From Variovorax sp. J2L1-78 (lineage in GTDB: Bacteria; Pseudomonadota; Gammaproteobacteria; Burkholderiales; Burkholderiaceae_C), in the NCBI RefSeq assembly GCF_030317205.1, contig NZ_JASZYB010000002.1, positions 796,501 to 860,500 of the forward strand: a DNA stretch of 64,000 nt. The letters are read 5' to 3'. The translations under genes were made by a program, and so were the position numbers. Positions 51,947 to 63,176 of the stretch are shown here, in pieces (within the stretch, counting starts at the first letter, position 1; every line of letters starts with the position of its first letter). The notes beneath the pieces are model-generated. The model worked only from the letters and a program-made list of their open reading frames with translations, was not told the origin of the DNA and searched no databases.

Positions 51947-54481
51947 ATGCACCTCGTTCGGCGGTCGTGCAATCCACCTTTTATCGTGTCGAAACTACTT
52001 GTCTCATGCTTGGGCGCCGTTGCCGCCATTGCCACTCTCCATCCCACTTCCGTGCTCGCGCAAAGCCGCTACATCACCGGTCAAGGCGGCGGGTTCTCGC
52101 TGAGCAGCAGCACGGTGGTTCGCTACGGCGCCAACAACGCGTTCAACGCCAAGACCTTGGCGAGCGGCTCCTATATCTGCGGTGACCAGCTGTTCGGCGA
52201 TCCCGCGCCCGGCCTCCCGAAGTCGTGCTTCGCGGACAGTGCGTCGGCACCGGCACCCGCACCCGCCCCGGCGCCAGCGCCTGCACCGAGCTCCTCCACC
52301 ACGCAGCTCAAGGAGATCACCGGTCAAAGTGGCAGCTTCACGCTGACGACGACGACGAGCGTCGTGTACGGGCGGGGCACCCAGACGGTGACCAAGGTGC
52401 TCGCTGCGGGCACCTACACCTGCGGCGACCAGCTGTTCGGCGACCCGGCTCCGGGCGCGAGCAAGTCCTGCTACACGGCCACCACGTCCACCCCGGCGCC
52501 TGCTCCGGCACCGGCCCCTGCGCCAGCGCCGAGCCCCGCACCGGCACCGGCACCGGCCCCTGCGCCCGCGCCCGCACCTGCTCCGTCCAACTCGAACGTG
52601 CTGGGCATTTCCGGCGACGTGATGGTCAACGGCGCAGTGTCGAATGCGGAATACCAGGCCATGGCCCAGAAGATGGGCACCGACGCGGCCATCGCCTACC
52701 GCTACGGCCCGTCCTCGACGGAATACGGCACCGCCACGCTCAGCGGCCTGCCCACCTACGGCAAGCGCCCCAGCCAGTCGATGAACATGCTGTCGATCCA
52801 GAACCCCAACGGCCGAGGCAACCGCGGTTGCGGCTGGACGGGCTGGTGCGGCAATTGGCAAGTCGGCGGGCCGCTCGACTACGAGCCGGGCGACTACAGC
52901 TCGAGCATCCTGAACTTCGGCTACATCGCCGACGCCACGCCCGACGCCAGCTTCTACAAGAAGTCCTATGCCCCGGGCCTGGGCTCCGTGCAGGCCATCG
53001 GCATGGCGCACAACACGATGTCGGTCGAGCCCGAGCCGAGCTGGACGCGCTACGACGGCCCCGCCAACGACGGCGGCGCGCTCGACGCGAGCATCGTCTC
53101 CTACCTCAAGAGCTTCCCGCTCGACAAGCCGGTGGCGCTGGGCAAGTGCTATGGCCGCGGCGGCTGGTGCACCAGCACCCTGGCGGTCTACGCCGACGGC
53201 CGCATCGTGAGCGTCGGTAGCAACACCGCCAGCACGATGATGAGCACGCAGCTGCCTTCGGGCAAGGTGCCCACGGCCATCACCATCACCAACAGCGGTG
53301 AGTTCGCGCTGGTGACCGTGTGGGACACGGCCGCCATGCGCGGACAGGTCGCCGTGCTGGCGCTGGGTGACGGTTGCCAGAACTGCACCATGGCCAACGA
53401 ATCGCAGTGGAGCGGCAACTGGGGCAACTGGAAGCGTTCCTACCCGGGCCTGCCCGGGCTGGGCAACTACAACTTCATCAAGCTCATCGGCTTCGTGGAC
53501 CTGCCCGAGAGCATGAGAGCGCCGACGGAGATCTCCGTGTCCACCGGTCTGGCCAACAACGACTACCAGCTCGTTCGCCGCTATTTCGACACCGACCTGG
53601 ACAATTCCAGCGTTCGCGCCCGCTACTTCAACGGCGACCTGTCCAACGCCTACGCCCGCACCGGCATGGCGGTGGTGATCTCCAAGTCGGAAAAGCGCGC
53701 CGCGTTCGTGGACCTGCGCCCGCTCCTGGCGTACTACAAGCAGCAGTACTTCGGTCAATCGCAGTCGGGCTTCAACAGCATGATCGCCAACCGCGGCACG
53801 CAGCCCTCGCAGTGGCCGTACACCTTCGACGTGGCGCCGAGCCAGAAGCCGTCGGTGGTCAAGGTGATGGACCTGGACAACCGGCCGACGGCCGTGAAGG
53901 TGGCGCTGGCCGCACCGTTCCGCGCATTCATCGCCACGCAAGAAGGCAAGCTGCGGGTGTTCGACCTCGGATCGGGCTACCTGAACCAGCAGGCCGGCGG
54001 CACGCCGTCGGACATCGTCGAGCGCTTCTCGGTGGCCGTCGGCCGCAACCCGACCGGCCTCGCCTATGCCAAGGAGAAGGCAGCGCCCCCGAGGGAGATC
54101 TACCCGAACTCCGTCGAGCGCGAGATGATCGTGACCTCGCGCGGCGACCGGAAGATCCAGTGGGTTCGCTTCGACGCGAACATCAACTCGGGGTCCGTGG
54201 CACGCACGCTGCAGGAAAGCCGGATGGTCGACCCGATCTCGACGGAAGACACCGACAACCATGGCTCCGAAAGCTACGTGCTCAGCGTGGCCGACTACGG
54301 CGGCAAGGGCATCCACAACTTCCTGTACGGCCCGATGGTCTGGCACACCAACCCGGCGACGACGGCCTGCTCGCCGGCCAAGGGCGGTTGCAAGCTGCTC
54401 GACAACGCGCCCTTCGAATACGGCGGCACGTTCAAGGTCCCGGGCAAGCCCTTCCACGCGATGGGCGCGAACATCAACTGA
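51947..54481 (+). CDS. Large exported protein with duplicated Cys modules on Pro-Ala linkers
   Basis: An 844-residue protein of unknown function. A signal peptide covers about residues 14-39 (VSKLLVSCLGAVAAIATLHP, ending SVLAQ). The start is uncertain: ATG 51947 (chosen) or GTG 51986. Two copies of a module of about 50 residues follow, each with ITGQ, a YG, and the shared CGDQLFGDPAPG then KSC. They are separated by Pro-Ala repeats. A globular region of about 550 residues (NVLGISGDVMVNGAVSNAEY onward) with propeller-like repeats (VYADGRIVSVGSN, VRFDAN) completes the protein. Many Cys pairs suggest disulphides outside the cytoplasm. It is followed by a strong hairpin and a small lipoprotein gene. 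Confidence 0.85.
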   Translation: MHLVRRSCNPPFIVSKLLVSCLGAVAAIATLHPTSVLAQSRYITGQGGGFSLSSSTVVRYGANNAFNAKTLASGSYICGDQLFGDPAPGLPKSCFADSASAPAPAPAPAPAPAPSSSTTQLKEITGQSGSFTLTTTTSVVYGRGTQTVTKVLAAGTYTCGDQLFGDPAPGASKSCYTATTSTPAPAPAPAPAPAPSPAPAPAPAPAPAPAPAPSNSNVLGISGDVMVNGAVSNAEYQAMAQKMGTDAAIAYRYGPSSTEYGTATLSGLPTYGKRPSQSMNMLSIQNPNGRGNRGCGWTGWCGNWQVGGPLDYEPGDYSSSILNFGYIADATPDASFYKKSYAPGLGSVQAIGMAHNTMSVEPEPSWTRYDGPANDGGALDASIVSYLKSFPLDKPVALGKCYGRGGWCTSTLAVYADGRIVSVGSNTASTMMSTQLPSGKVPTAITITNSGEFALVTVWDTAAMRGQVAVLALGDGCQNCTMANESQWSGNWGNWKRSYPGLPGLGNYNFIKLIGFVDLPESMRAPTEISVSTGLANNDYQLVRRYFDTDLDNSSVRARYFNGDLSNAYARTGMAVVISKSEKRAAFVDLRPLLAYYKQQYFGQSQSGFNSMIANRGTQPSQWPYTFDVAPSQKPSVVKVMDLDNRPTAVKVALAAPFRAFIATQEGKLRVFDLGSGYLNQQAGGTPSDIVERFSVAVGRNPTGLAYAKEKAAPPREIYPNSVEREMIVTSRGDRKIQWVRFDANINSGSVARTLQESRMVDPISTEDTDNHGSESYVLSVADYGGKGIHNFLYGPMVWHTNPATTACSPAKGGCKLLDNAPFEYGGTFKVPGKPFHAMGANIN
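52247..52290 (+). repeat. Pro-Ala coding repeat, linker 1
   Basis: Six to seven PA dipeptides in a row, encoded with varied synonymous codons, so selected at protein level rather than a simple DNA repeat. Confidence 0.8.
52491..52587 (+). repeat. Pro-Ala coding repeat, linker 2
   Basis: A longer Pro-Ala tract of about 16 dipeptides between the second Cys module and the large C-terminal region. Such linkers usually span a wall layer or keep domains apart. Confidence 0.8.
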
Positions 54482-54488
54482 TGTCGAC

Positions 54489-54508
54489 GGGTGGTGCACA
54501 CACCACCC
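54489..54508 (+). terminator. Strong hairpin after the exported protein gene
   Basis: GGGTGGTG and CACCACCC with a CACA tetraloop start eight bases after the stop codon. There is no T tract, so it may stabilise or attenuate the transcript that continues to the lipoprotein gene. Confidence 0.55.
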
Positions 54509-54609
54509 ATCCCTGACGCTGCACATCTTCCTCCCTGCCAGGCGCCATTCGGCGGCCTGGCGGGCGTGCGGCCGTCGCCCCCTCATCCCTATTCAAGAAA
54601 GAAATCCAC

Positions 54610-54801
54610 ATGTCAGCCAAACTCAACGCGCTCGTTCTCCTGTCCATCGCCGCCCTGATCAGCGGCTGCGGTGGCGGTGGGAGTGACGGAGACGATGCGG
54701 CGGCGTCCAGCGCCCCGACCGTGACCGACCCGGTCGGCCAGGCATCGCCGTCGTCGGCGCCGGCCAGCAGCACGGACCCGGCCGTGCAGCGCACCAACTG
54801 A
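54610..54801 (+). CDS. Small lipoprotein, 63 aa
   Basis: A signal peptide with lipobox LISGC (Cys20) is followed by a Gly run and a Ser/Ala/Pro/Asp-rich tail with no folded domain. AAGAAAG lies before ATG 54610. It follows the large exported protein by 128 bp and may be its membrane-anchored accessory. No family recognised. Confidence 0.65.
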   Translation: MSAKLNALVLLSIAALISGCGGGGSDGDDAAASSAPTVTDPVGQASPSSAPASSTDPAVQRTN

Positions 54802-54922
54802 TCCGCCGCCGACACGTCGGCCCAGACAGACCCGTGTCGGCCCCTTGCGCCTACAGGGGGGCGTGCGAGGCGTTGCTAAGTTCAAGTCATCGAACCAACG
54901 CTCCGCAAGGAAGGAACACACC

Positions 54923-55153
54923 ATGACCGACAACGACCGACGCCATGCCCCGAATGGCACCGAGCCCGACCGCATCGACCTCGTGTCCGACGCCTCGCTC
55001 GCGGAATGGGCTAGGAAGCTCGCCGTGACCGAGGATCAGTTGAAGGAAGCGGTGTCGAGGGTCGGTGACCGCGCCACCGATGTCGAGATGCACCTCAAGG
55101 GCAGCCGAAGCACGACCAACAAGGAGCGGGTGAAGGAAGTGGGCAGCGCCTGA
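54923..55153 (+). CDS. DUF3606 domain protein
   Basis: A 76-residue protein with the DUF3606 pattern (DRIDLVSDASLAEWARKLAV, then TEDQLKEAVSRVGD), a small helical domain found in many proteobacteria. A good AAGGAAGGAA precedes ATG 54923. Function unknown. It is a single gene, convergent with the zinc-ribbon gene. Confidence 0.85.
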   Translation: MTDNDRRHAPNGTEPDRIDLVSDASLAEWARKLAVTEDQLKEAVSRVGDRATDVEMHLKGSRSTTNKERVKEVGSA

Positions 55154-55178
55154 GGGCACTGCGCCCGGTGCCACAGCG

Positions 55179-55937
55179 TCAGTAGCCGCTGGTGAGGTTG
55201 CGCCGCGCCTCGTCGCGACGGCGCTGCTCGCGCACCACGTCGCAGCGCGGATGGCGCGCGTACGCGGCTTGGCTGCAGTGCTCGGCCTCGCAGCGTGCGG
55301 CCAGCACGAAGAACAGGTGCTCGCAGCCGGCACGCGGATCGCCGGCATTCGCTCGGGCGATGGTGGTCGTCGGCGTGCGTGGCAGCGTCGTCGTGGCCGG
55401 CGTCTTTGCGGCCGGCGGTGCGGATGCAGTGATGGGCGCCGACGCAGGCCGCGGCATGGTCGGCACCATCGACTCTCCGGGCGAGAGTGCCGAGTCCAGC
55501 GGTACTTGCACGGCCGGCGCCGCTGCGGAAGCGGCAGGCGCGGCGATGGTGGTGGACGCGGCGCCGGCGGCAGGCGCGGCAACCGGCGTGGTGGGCAGCG
55601 GCTGGAGCGGCGCCGCCGCAGAGGCGACGCCGGGCGCTGCCGCGCGCTCCGGGCCAAAACTGATCCAGGCGGCAAGCACCAGCACGGTGGCACCGAGCAG
55701 CAGCACCGCGAGCATCAACCCGCGTGGTGCCGCGCCTGTGGTGGTGCCGGCGCGTGCTGAACCCGCTTCCGTGCGGGTCCCCGCCGATGATTTGGCCGTC
55801 GAACCCAGCGGCGCGCCCAGGGTGTCGAGCGCGGAGGGGCCGGTCGCGGCAAAGGCCGGCAGCTTGCCCGCGCAGCCGATGCAGAACATGGCGCGGTCGC
55901 GGTTCGCGGTGTGGCAGTTGGCGCAGAGAACGGTCAT
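55179..55937 (-). CDS. Zinc-ribbon membrane protein with an Ala/Pro-rich linker
   Basis: A 252-residue protein. The N-terminal zinc ribbon uses C5, C8, C19 and C22 (CANC and CIGC). One transmembrane segment is at about 73-93 (LMLAVLLLGATVLVLAAWIS), then a long Ala/Pro/Thr linker, then a C-terminal Cys-containing region (AGCEHLFFVLAARCEAEHCS). The zinc ribbon is probably cytoplasmic and the C-terminus periplasmic. Function unknown. It is 21 bp after glgX on the same strand. Confidence 0.75.
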   Translation of the reverse strand: MTVLCANCHTANRDRAMFCIGCAGKLPAFAATGPSALDTLGAPLGSTAKSSAGTRTEAGSARAGTTTGAAPRGLMLAVLLLGATVLVLAAWISFGPERAAAPGVASAAAPLQPLPTTPVAAPAAGAASTTIAAPAASAAAPAVQVPLDSALSPGESMVPTMPRPASAPITASAPPAAKTPATTTLPRTPTTTIARANAGDPRAGCEHLFFVLAARCEAEHCSQAAYARHPRCDVVREQRRRDEARRNLTSGY

Positions 55938-55958
55938 GGGCGCTCGGGCTCGGTCGGG

Positions 55959-58085
<2,127 letters not shown>

Positions 58086-58274
58086 CAACGCTCCGGGCAA
58101 AGATCAGCAATGTGCGCTTGTGCAGGCGTGGCCGCTACGGCGGGCCAGCCGGACTTCTCGTAGGCGAAAACCCTCGTCGGCCATTTGCCCGATGCCGACG
58201 GACGGCGGTCCACTGCGCGCGTTTGTACGGATAGGCAGCGGTCAGGCCCGGGCTAAGCTGGCGCGGCTCTTGCG

Positions 58275-58289
58275 TGTGAAATATTCACA
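58275..58289. promoter_or_regulatory. TGTGA-N5-TCACA inverted repeat before the XRE-cupin gene
   Basis: TGTGAAATATTCACA, with six-base symmetric arms, has the same arms and spacer as 9421-9435. It lies 37 bp before the regulator start at 58326, and an extra half-site-like ACGTGAAAG follows. Probable autoregulatory operator. Confidence 0.6.
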
Positions 58290-58325
58290 AACGTGAAAGT
58301 TTTACCTGACTCCGCCCCCAGCCCC

Positions 58326-59027
58326 ATGAACAGACGACAGCCCTTCACCGCCGCATCCGGCCCCGCACCGGACGCCGGGTCGGCACACCGCATCCATTCG
58401 GTGATCGACCTGTGGCTGGGCGAGCAGTTGAGGCGCCGGCGCAAGGCCATGGGCCGATCTCTGCTGCATGTGGCGCAGGCGGCCGGCATCTCGGTGAGCC
58501 TGCTGAGCCAGCTCGAACGCGGCTTGCGCTCCATTTCGATGCGCACGCTCGAGGCGCTCGCGCACGAACTGCAGCTCCCGATGGAAATGCTGGTGCGCAA
58601 CAGCACGCACGGCGACGCGCAGGACGAGGTCGACGGCGCGGTGGTGCGTGTGGGCGCGCACCGCCGCATCGACCTGGGCGACAAGGGCATCCACAAGGAA
58701 AACCTGACGCCGCCGGCCGCGACCGGCCACGTCGAGCTCTACCGCGCGGTCATCGAGTCGGGCGGCTCGACCGGTGACGAACTCTTCTTCACCCACCGTG
58801 GTGAGCAGGTCGGCTACGTGATCGAAGGCCAGCTCGAACTCTTCGTCAATGACCGGCTGCTCAAGCTGCATGCCGGTGACAGCTTCTGCTACGACGGCAG
58901 CACGCCGCGCCGCTGGCGCAACCCCGGCCCCACGCTCACCACCGTGCTGTGGGCCATCACCCGCGCTCCCCATTCCCCCGTGCCTCCCCTCCCGCAACCG
59001 TCCACCCTCCAAGGAAAGACACCATGA
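58326..59027 (+). CDS. XRE-family regulator with cupin domain
   Basis: A 233-residue regulator. The HTH is at about 32-88 ([20 protein letters not shown], then [20 protein letters not shown]) and the cupin effector domain at about 130-215 ([20 protein letters not shown], then [18 protein letters not shown]). These PuuR-like proteins often control amine or amino-acid use. A GTG at 58293 would extend the protein, but it sits next to the operator, so ATG 58326 is preferred. Its stop overlaps the ABC receptor ATG, coupling sensor and transporter. Confidence 0.93.
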   Translation: MNRRQPFTAASGPAPDAGSAHRIHSVIDLWLGEQLRRRRKAMGRSLLHVAQAAGISVSLLSQLERGLRSISMRTLEALAHELQLPMEMLVRNSTHGDAQDEVDGAVVRVGAHRRIDLGDKGIHKENLTPPAATGHVELYRAVIESGGSTGDELFFTHRGEQVGYVIEGQLELFVNDRLLKLHAGDSFCYDGSTPRRWRNPGPTLTTVLWAITRAPHSPVPPLPQPSTLQGKTP

Positions 59028-59782
59028 AGCTCCCCGCACTTGTCGCTTCGCTGTTCGCGGCGCTCGCGTTGACGATCACGGCACCGGCCTCGGCCCAGGC
59101 CGTGCTGAAGGTCGGCTCCACGCCGACCGGCAGCCCTTTCACTTTCCTCGACACCAAGACCAACACCATCGATGGCGTGATGTCGGACATCGTGAAGGCC
59201 GTCGGCAAGGAGGCCGGCTTCGAGGTGCAGATCGAGGCGATGCAGTTCTCCACGCTCATCAGCTCGCTCACCACCAAGCGCATCGACCTGATCTCGGCGG
59301 CCATGTTCATCACGCCGGTGCGGCTCGAGGTGGTCGACTTCTCGCAGCCGATCTACAGCTATGGCGAAGGCGTGGTCGTTCCGGTGACCGACAAGACGGG
59401 CTACGTCACGATGGCCGACCTGAAGGGCAAGCGCGTCGGCGTGCAGGTCGGTACCGCCTTCGTCGATCCGCTGCAGAAGAGCGGCCTCTTCACCGAAGTC
59501 AAGCTCTACGACACCACCGCCGACCTGATGCGCGACGCCAACGCCGGCCGCATCGACGCGGGCTTTCTCGATTCGCCGATCGCGGGCTTCGCGATCTCGC
59601 GCGGCCTGTTCCCCAACCTGCGCATGGCGACGACCTTCAAGCCGACCATGGTCAACAGCATCGGCATCGCAACGCGCAAGGGCGACACGGAGACGATGGG
59701 CAAGGTCAACGCCGCGCTCACCAAGCTCAAGGCCGACGGCACGATCGACGGCATCCTGAAGAAGTGGGGCCTGGCGTCCTGA
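59024..59782 (+). CDS. Amino-acid ABC transporter substrate-binding protein
   Basis: A 252-residue SBP_bac_3-type receptor. The signal peptide is 1-25 ([20 protein letters not shown]), followed by [17 protein letters not shown] and [19 protein letters not shown] 59024 overlaps the XRE-cupin stop codon; AAGGAAAG is upstream. Partner of the permease at 59798 and ATPase at 60445. Confidence 0.94.
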   Translation: MKLPALVASLFAALALTITAPASAQAVLKVGSTPTGSPFTFLDTKTNTIDGVMSDIVKAVGKEAGFEVQIEAMQFSTLISSLTTKRIDLISAAMFITPVRLEVVDFSQPIYSYGEGVVVPVTDKTGYVTMADLKGKRVGVQVGTAFVDPLQKSGLFTEVKLYDTTADLMRDANAGRIDAGFLDSPIAGFAISRGLFPNLRMATTFKPTMVNSIGIATRKGDTETMGKVNAALTKLKADGTIDGILKKWGLAS

Positions 59783-59797
59783 TCGGCGTGCACGGCC

Positions 59798-60448
59798 ATG
59801 CTCGTGTTGCTCGAACGCATCCGGGAGTACTTCCCGATCCTGCTGCAGGGGGCCTGGCTCACCATCCTGGTGACGCTCGGCTCGCTGGCGCTGTCGACCG
59901 TGCTGGGCATGGTGTGGGCCGTCATGCGCGTGTCGGGCATCCGCTGGCTGGCGAACATCGCCACGACTATCGTCAACCTGCTGCGCGGCATCCCGATCAT
60001 CGTGCTGCTGTTCTTCCTCTACTTCGTGATGCCGGACTTCGGCCTCTCGCTGTCGGCGGTGCAGGCCTCGATCCTCGGCCTGGGCATCGCGTATTCGGCC
60101 TACCAGTCGGAGAATTTCCGCGCGGGCATCGAAGCGGTCGACCATGGGCAGGTGGAAGCCGCGCGCGCCATGGGCATGGGCTGGCCGCTGATGATGCGGC
60201 GCGTGGTGCTGCCGCAGGCCGTGAAGATCGTGCTGCCGCCCTACGGCAACATCATGATCATGATGCTGAAGGACTCGTCGCAGGCCTCCACCATCACGGT
60301 CGCCGAACTCGCGCTGCAGGGCAAGCTGATCGCCACCTCGACCTTCCAGAACGCCACGGTGTTCTCGATGGTCGCGGTGATGTACCTCGTCATGTGCGTG
60401 CCGCTGATCCTCTTCGTGCGGCATCTCGAGAAGCGGAACAAGCCATGA
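59798..60448 (+). CDS. Amino-acid ABC transporter permease
   Basis: A 216-residue HisM-type permease with about five membrane spans; the EAA loop is [20 protein letters not shown] and the family segment [16 protein letters not shown]. Only one permease gene is present, so the channel is probably a homodimer, unlike the two-permease system at 43544. Its stop overlaps the ATPase ATG. Confidence 0.94.
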   Translation: MLVLLERIREYFPILLQGAWLTILVTLGSLALSTVLGMVWAVMRVSGIRWLANIATTIVNLLRGIPIIVLLFFLYFVMPDFGLSLSAVQASILGLGIAYSAYQSENFRAGIEAVDHGQVEAARAMGMGWPLMMRRVVLPQAVKIVLPPYGNIMIMMLKDSSQASTITVAELALQGKLIATSTFQNATVFSMVAVMYLVMCVPLILFVRHLEKRNKP

Positions 60449-61176
60449 TCGAGATCCGCGGACTTCAGAAATTCTTCGGCACGCACCATGTGCTCAAAGG
60501 CGTCGACGCCTCGGTCGCCAAGGGCGAGGTGGTCTGCATCATCGGCCCCTCGGGCTCGGGCAAGTCGACCATCCTGCGCTGCATCAACGGGCTGGAGAGC
60601 TACAGCGGCGGCACCATCGACATCGACGGCGTGCACGTCGACCACCAGGCGCCCAGCATCAAGCAGATCCGCACCGAAGTGGCGATGGTGTTCCAGCGCT
60701 TCAACCTGTTCCCGCACCGCAGCGTGCTGGAGAACATCATCGAAGGGCCGGTCTTCGTGAAGGGCGAGCCGCGTGCGGGGGCCATCGACCATGCGAAGGA
60801 GTTGCTGGCCAGCGTGGGCCTCGCCGAGAAGATCGACGCGCGGCCTTCGCAGCTCTCGGGCGGCCAGCAGCAACGCGTGGCGATCGCCCGCGCACTGGCG
60901 ATGAACCCCAAGGCCATCCTGTTCGACGAACCCACGTCCGCGCTCGACCCCGAACTGGTCGGCGACGTGCTGGACGTGATGCGCAAGCTCGCCGAAACCG
61001 GCATGACGATGGTCGTGGTCACGCACGAGATGCAGTTCGCGCGCGAGGTGGCCGACCGCGTGTTGTTCATCGACGGCGGCGTCGTGGCCGAGCAGGGCCC
61101 CTCGGCCGAGCTGCTGGGCAACCCGCAACACCCGCGCACGCAGGACTTCCTGCGGCGCGTTCTCCATCCGATGTGA
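60445..61176 (+). CDS. Amino-acid ABC transporter, ATP-binding protein
   Basis: A 243-residue ATPase of the GlnQ group. Walker [11 protein letters not shown]-loop [14 protein letters not shown], signature LSGGQQQR, Walker [14 protein letters not shown] and the switch histidine in VVTHEMQFA. Third gene of the XRE-cupin operon, followed immediately by the FAD oxidoreductase. Confidence 0.95.
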   Translation: MIEIRGLQKFFGTHHVLKGVDASVAKGEVVCIIGPSGSGKSTILRCINGLESYSGGTIDIDGVHVDHQAPSIKQIRTEVAMVFQRFNLFPHRSVLENIIEGPVFVKGEPRAGAIDHAKELLASVGLAEKIDARPSQLSGGQQQRVAIARALAMNPKAILFDEPTSALDPELVGDVLDVMRKLAETGMTMVVVTHEMQFAREVADRVLFIDGGVVAEQGPSAELLGNPQHPRTQDFLRRVLHPM

Positions 61177-61184
61177 AAGGCACC

Positions 61185-62483
61185 ATGCCGCAAGAAGAGT
61201 TCTTTCCGTTGACGCCGTCGCTCTGGGCCGCGACCGCCGCGCCCGCGCCGGACACGGCGCCGCTCGACAGCGACGCGCAGGCCGACGTGGTCATCGTCGG
61301 CGCCGGCTACTGCGGCTTGAGCACGGCCTTGCACCTGGCCGAGCGCGGCGTGCGCGTGGTGGTGCTGGAGGCGCGAGAGGTCGGCTTCGGCGGCTCGGGC
61401 CGCAACGGCGGGCAGGTCATCCCCGGCCTCAAGCACGACCCGAGCGAACTGATCGCGATGTTCGGCGCCGAGAAAGGCCAGCGCCTCGTCGACTTCGCGG
61501 GGAGCACCGCGGACGCGGTGTTCGACCTGATCGACAAGCACCGGATGGACGTGCCGCATGTGCGGCGCGGCTGGATCCAGGGCTCGCACACGACGGATGC
61601 CCTCAAGCTGGCCGAACGCCGTGCGCGCGACTGGGGCGCGCAGGGCGTCGCCACACAGCTGCTCGATCGCGCAGAGACGGCACGCCTGCTCGGCACCGAC
61701 AAGTATTTCGGCGGCTGGGTCGATCCGCGCGGCGGCGGCGTGCAGCCGCTCAGCTACGCGCGCGGGCTGGCACGGGCCGCGATCGCCGCCGGCGTGGTGA
61801 TCCACACCGCATCGCCGGTCACGCAGTTGGCGCAGGCTGGCGGCAAGTGGCACGTCACCACGAAGCAGGGCACCAAGGTGGTGGCCGAACGTGTGGTGCT
61901 GGCCACCAACGGCTACACCGACGACCTCTGGCCGCAGCTGCGCAAATCCATCATCAACGCGAACTCGTTCCAGGTCGCGACCGAGCCGCTGGCCGAGCCG
62001 GTGCGCCGCAGCATCCTGCCCGAAGGCCATGTGACGTCGGACGCGCGCAACCTGCTGCTGTACTACCGCATCGACCACACGGGCCGGCTCATCATGGGCG
62101 GCCGCGGCAGCTTCCGCGAGCCCGATCCGTCGCAGCCCGGCAACTGGTCGCATCTGGAGAACGTGGTCGGCAAGCTGTTCCCGCAGGCGGCCGACGTGCC
62201 GATCGCCTACCGCTGGTGCGGGCATGTCGCGATCACGCGCGACTACATGCCGCACCTGCACGAACCGGCGCCGGGGTTGCTGATCGACATCGGCTGCCAG
62301 GGCCGTGGCGTCGGCCTGCAGACGCGCATGGGCCAGGCGCTGGCCGAGTACATCGCGACCGGCAACCAGCAGGCGTTGCCTGTCGCGCCGTCGAGCATCA
62401 AGCCATTTCCGCTGTACGGCCTGCGCCGGCTCTACGTCTCGGCCGTGATCGGCTGGTACCGGATGACCGACGGGGGCGTCTGA
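61185..62483 (+). CDS. FAD-dependent oxidoreductase, DAO/gamma-glutamylputrescine oxidase-like
   Basis: A 432-residue D-amino-acid-oxidase-superfamily flavoprotein. The dinucleotide motif is G39-A-G41-Y-C-G44 (VVIVGAGYCGLS), then GFGGSGRNGGQVIPGL, typical of PuuB-like amine oxidases. VLATNGYTDDLWP and DIGCQGRGVGLQTRMG are also family segments. It probably oxidises the amine or amino acid imported by the ABC system of the same operon. ATG 61185 (after GAAAGG) is chosen over GTG 61173, which overlaps the ATPase stop. Confidence 0.92.
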   Translation: MPQEEFFPLTPSLWAATAAPAPDTAPLDSDAQADVVIVGAGYCGLSTALHLAERGVRVVVLEAREVGFGGSGRNGGQVIPGLKHDPSELIAMFGAEKGQRLVDFAGSTADAVFDLIDKHRMDVPHVRRGWIQGSHTTDALKLAERRARDWGAQGVATQLLDRAETARLLGTDKYFGGWVDPRGGGVQPLSYARGLARAAIAAGVVIHTASPVTQLAQAGGKWHVTTKQGTKVVAERVVLATNGYTDDLWPQLRKSIINANSFQVATEPLAEPVRRSILPEGHVTSDARNLLLYYRIDHTGRLIMGGRGSFREPDPSQPGNWSHLENVVGKLFPQAADVPIAYRWCGHVAITRDYMPHLHEPAPGLLIDIGCQGRGVGLQTRMGQALAEYIATGNQQALPVAPSSIKPFPLYGLRRLYVSAVIGWYRMTDGGV

Positions 62484-62495
62484 GCCGCCTTCGCG

Positions 62496-63101
62496 TCAGG
62501 CCGCGAAGGCGGTATCGACGAGCGCCTGCACGAAGCCCTTGTCGAGCCCCTTCAGCCCGAACTGGAAGCGGTAGAAGATGGTCCCGTAGATCTGGTCGTA
62601 CAGCGCCTCGGCCGGCCGCTGCGACGCGATGCTGCCGTCGCGCTGGCCACGGCGGATCACGCGCACGCCCAGGGCGCGGCGAACGCTGAGGTAGCGCGCG
62701 ACGAAGAGCTCCGAGTTGCCCGTCTCGGCCATGCACTCGGCCAGCACCGCCAGCTGCACCCGGCCCAGGTCGCCGCGCAGCGCCACCAGGTACTGCTGCA
62801 CGTGGGCACGGATCGCCTCGGGCGGCGGCAGCGTTTCCGAGAGCGGCAGCATCACCGTCGCCTGGCGCATGTAAGCGTCGATCAACAGCTGCAGGCGCCC
62901 CTCCCACCACTTGTAGATGGTCATCTTCGACACGCCCGATGCGGCGGCGATGGCCTGGATGGTGGCGCCGCGCAGGCCTTCGGTGGCGCTCAGCCGGTAG
63001 GCGGCGTCGAGCACCGCGCTGGTCGCCGCGTCGGAGCGCGGGCGACCGCGGCGCCGGGGCGCGTCGGGCACTTCGGCATCGGAGGGCGGGGTGGCATGCA
63101 T
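62496..63101 (-). CDS. TetR-family transcriptional regulator
   Basis: A 201-residue TetR regulator. The HTH is at about 27-75 (VLDAAYRLSATEGLRGATIQ, then AASGVSKMTIYKWWEGR), preceded by a basic RRRGRPRSD arm; a C-terminal ligand-binding helical domain follows. It is convergent with the FAD oxidoreductase and divergent from the MetX-like gene, so it probably controls the latter. The 75-bp intergenic region contains an AT-rich GAGTATAGTTATTC segment. Confidence 0.93.
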   Translation of the reverse strand: MHATPPSDAEVPDAPRRRGRPRSDAATSAVLDAAYRLSATEGLRGATIQAIAAASGVSKMTIYKWWEGRLQLLIDAYMRQATVMLPLSETLPPPEAIRAHVQQYLVALRGDLGRVQLAVLAECMAETGNSELFVARYLSVRRALGVRVIRRGQRDGSIASQRPAEALYDQIYGTIFYRFQFGLKGLDKGFVQALVDTAFAA

Positions 63102-63176
63102 GTTGCGTCGGCTTTGCTGTACGCAGAGTATAGTTATTCAGCCGCACGATCGAAGCACCAAAAAAGGACACAGCCC

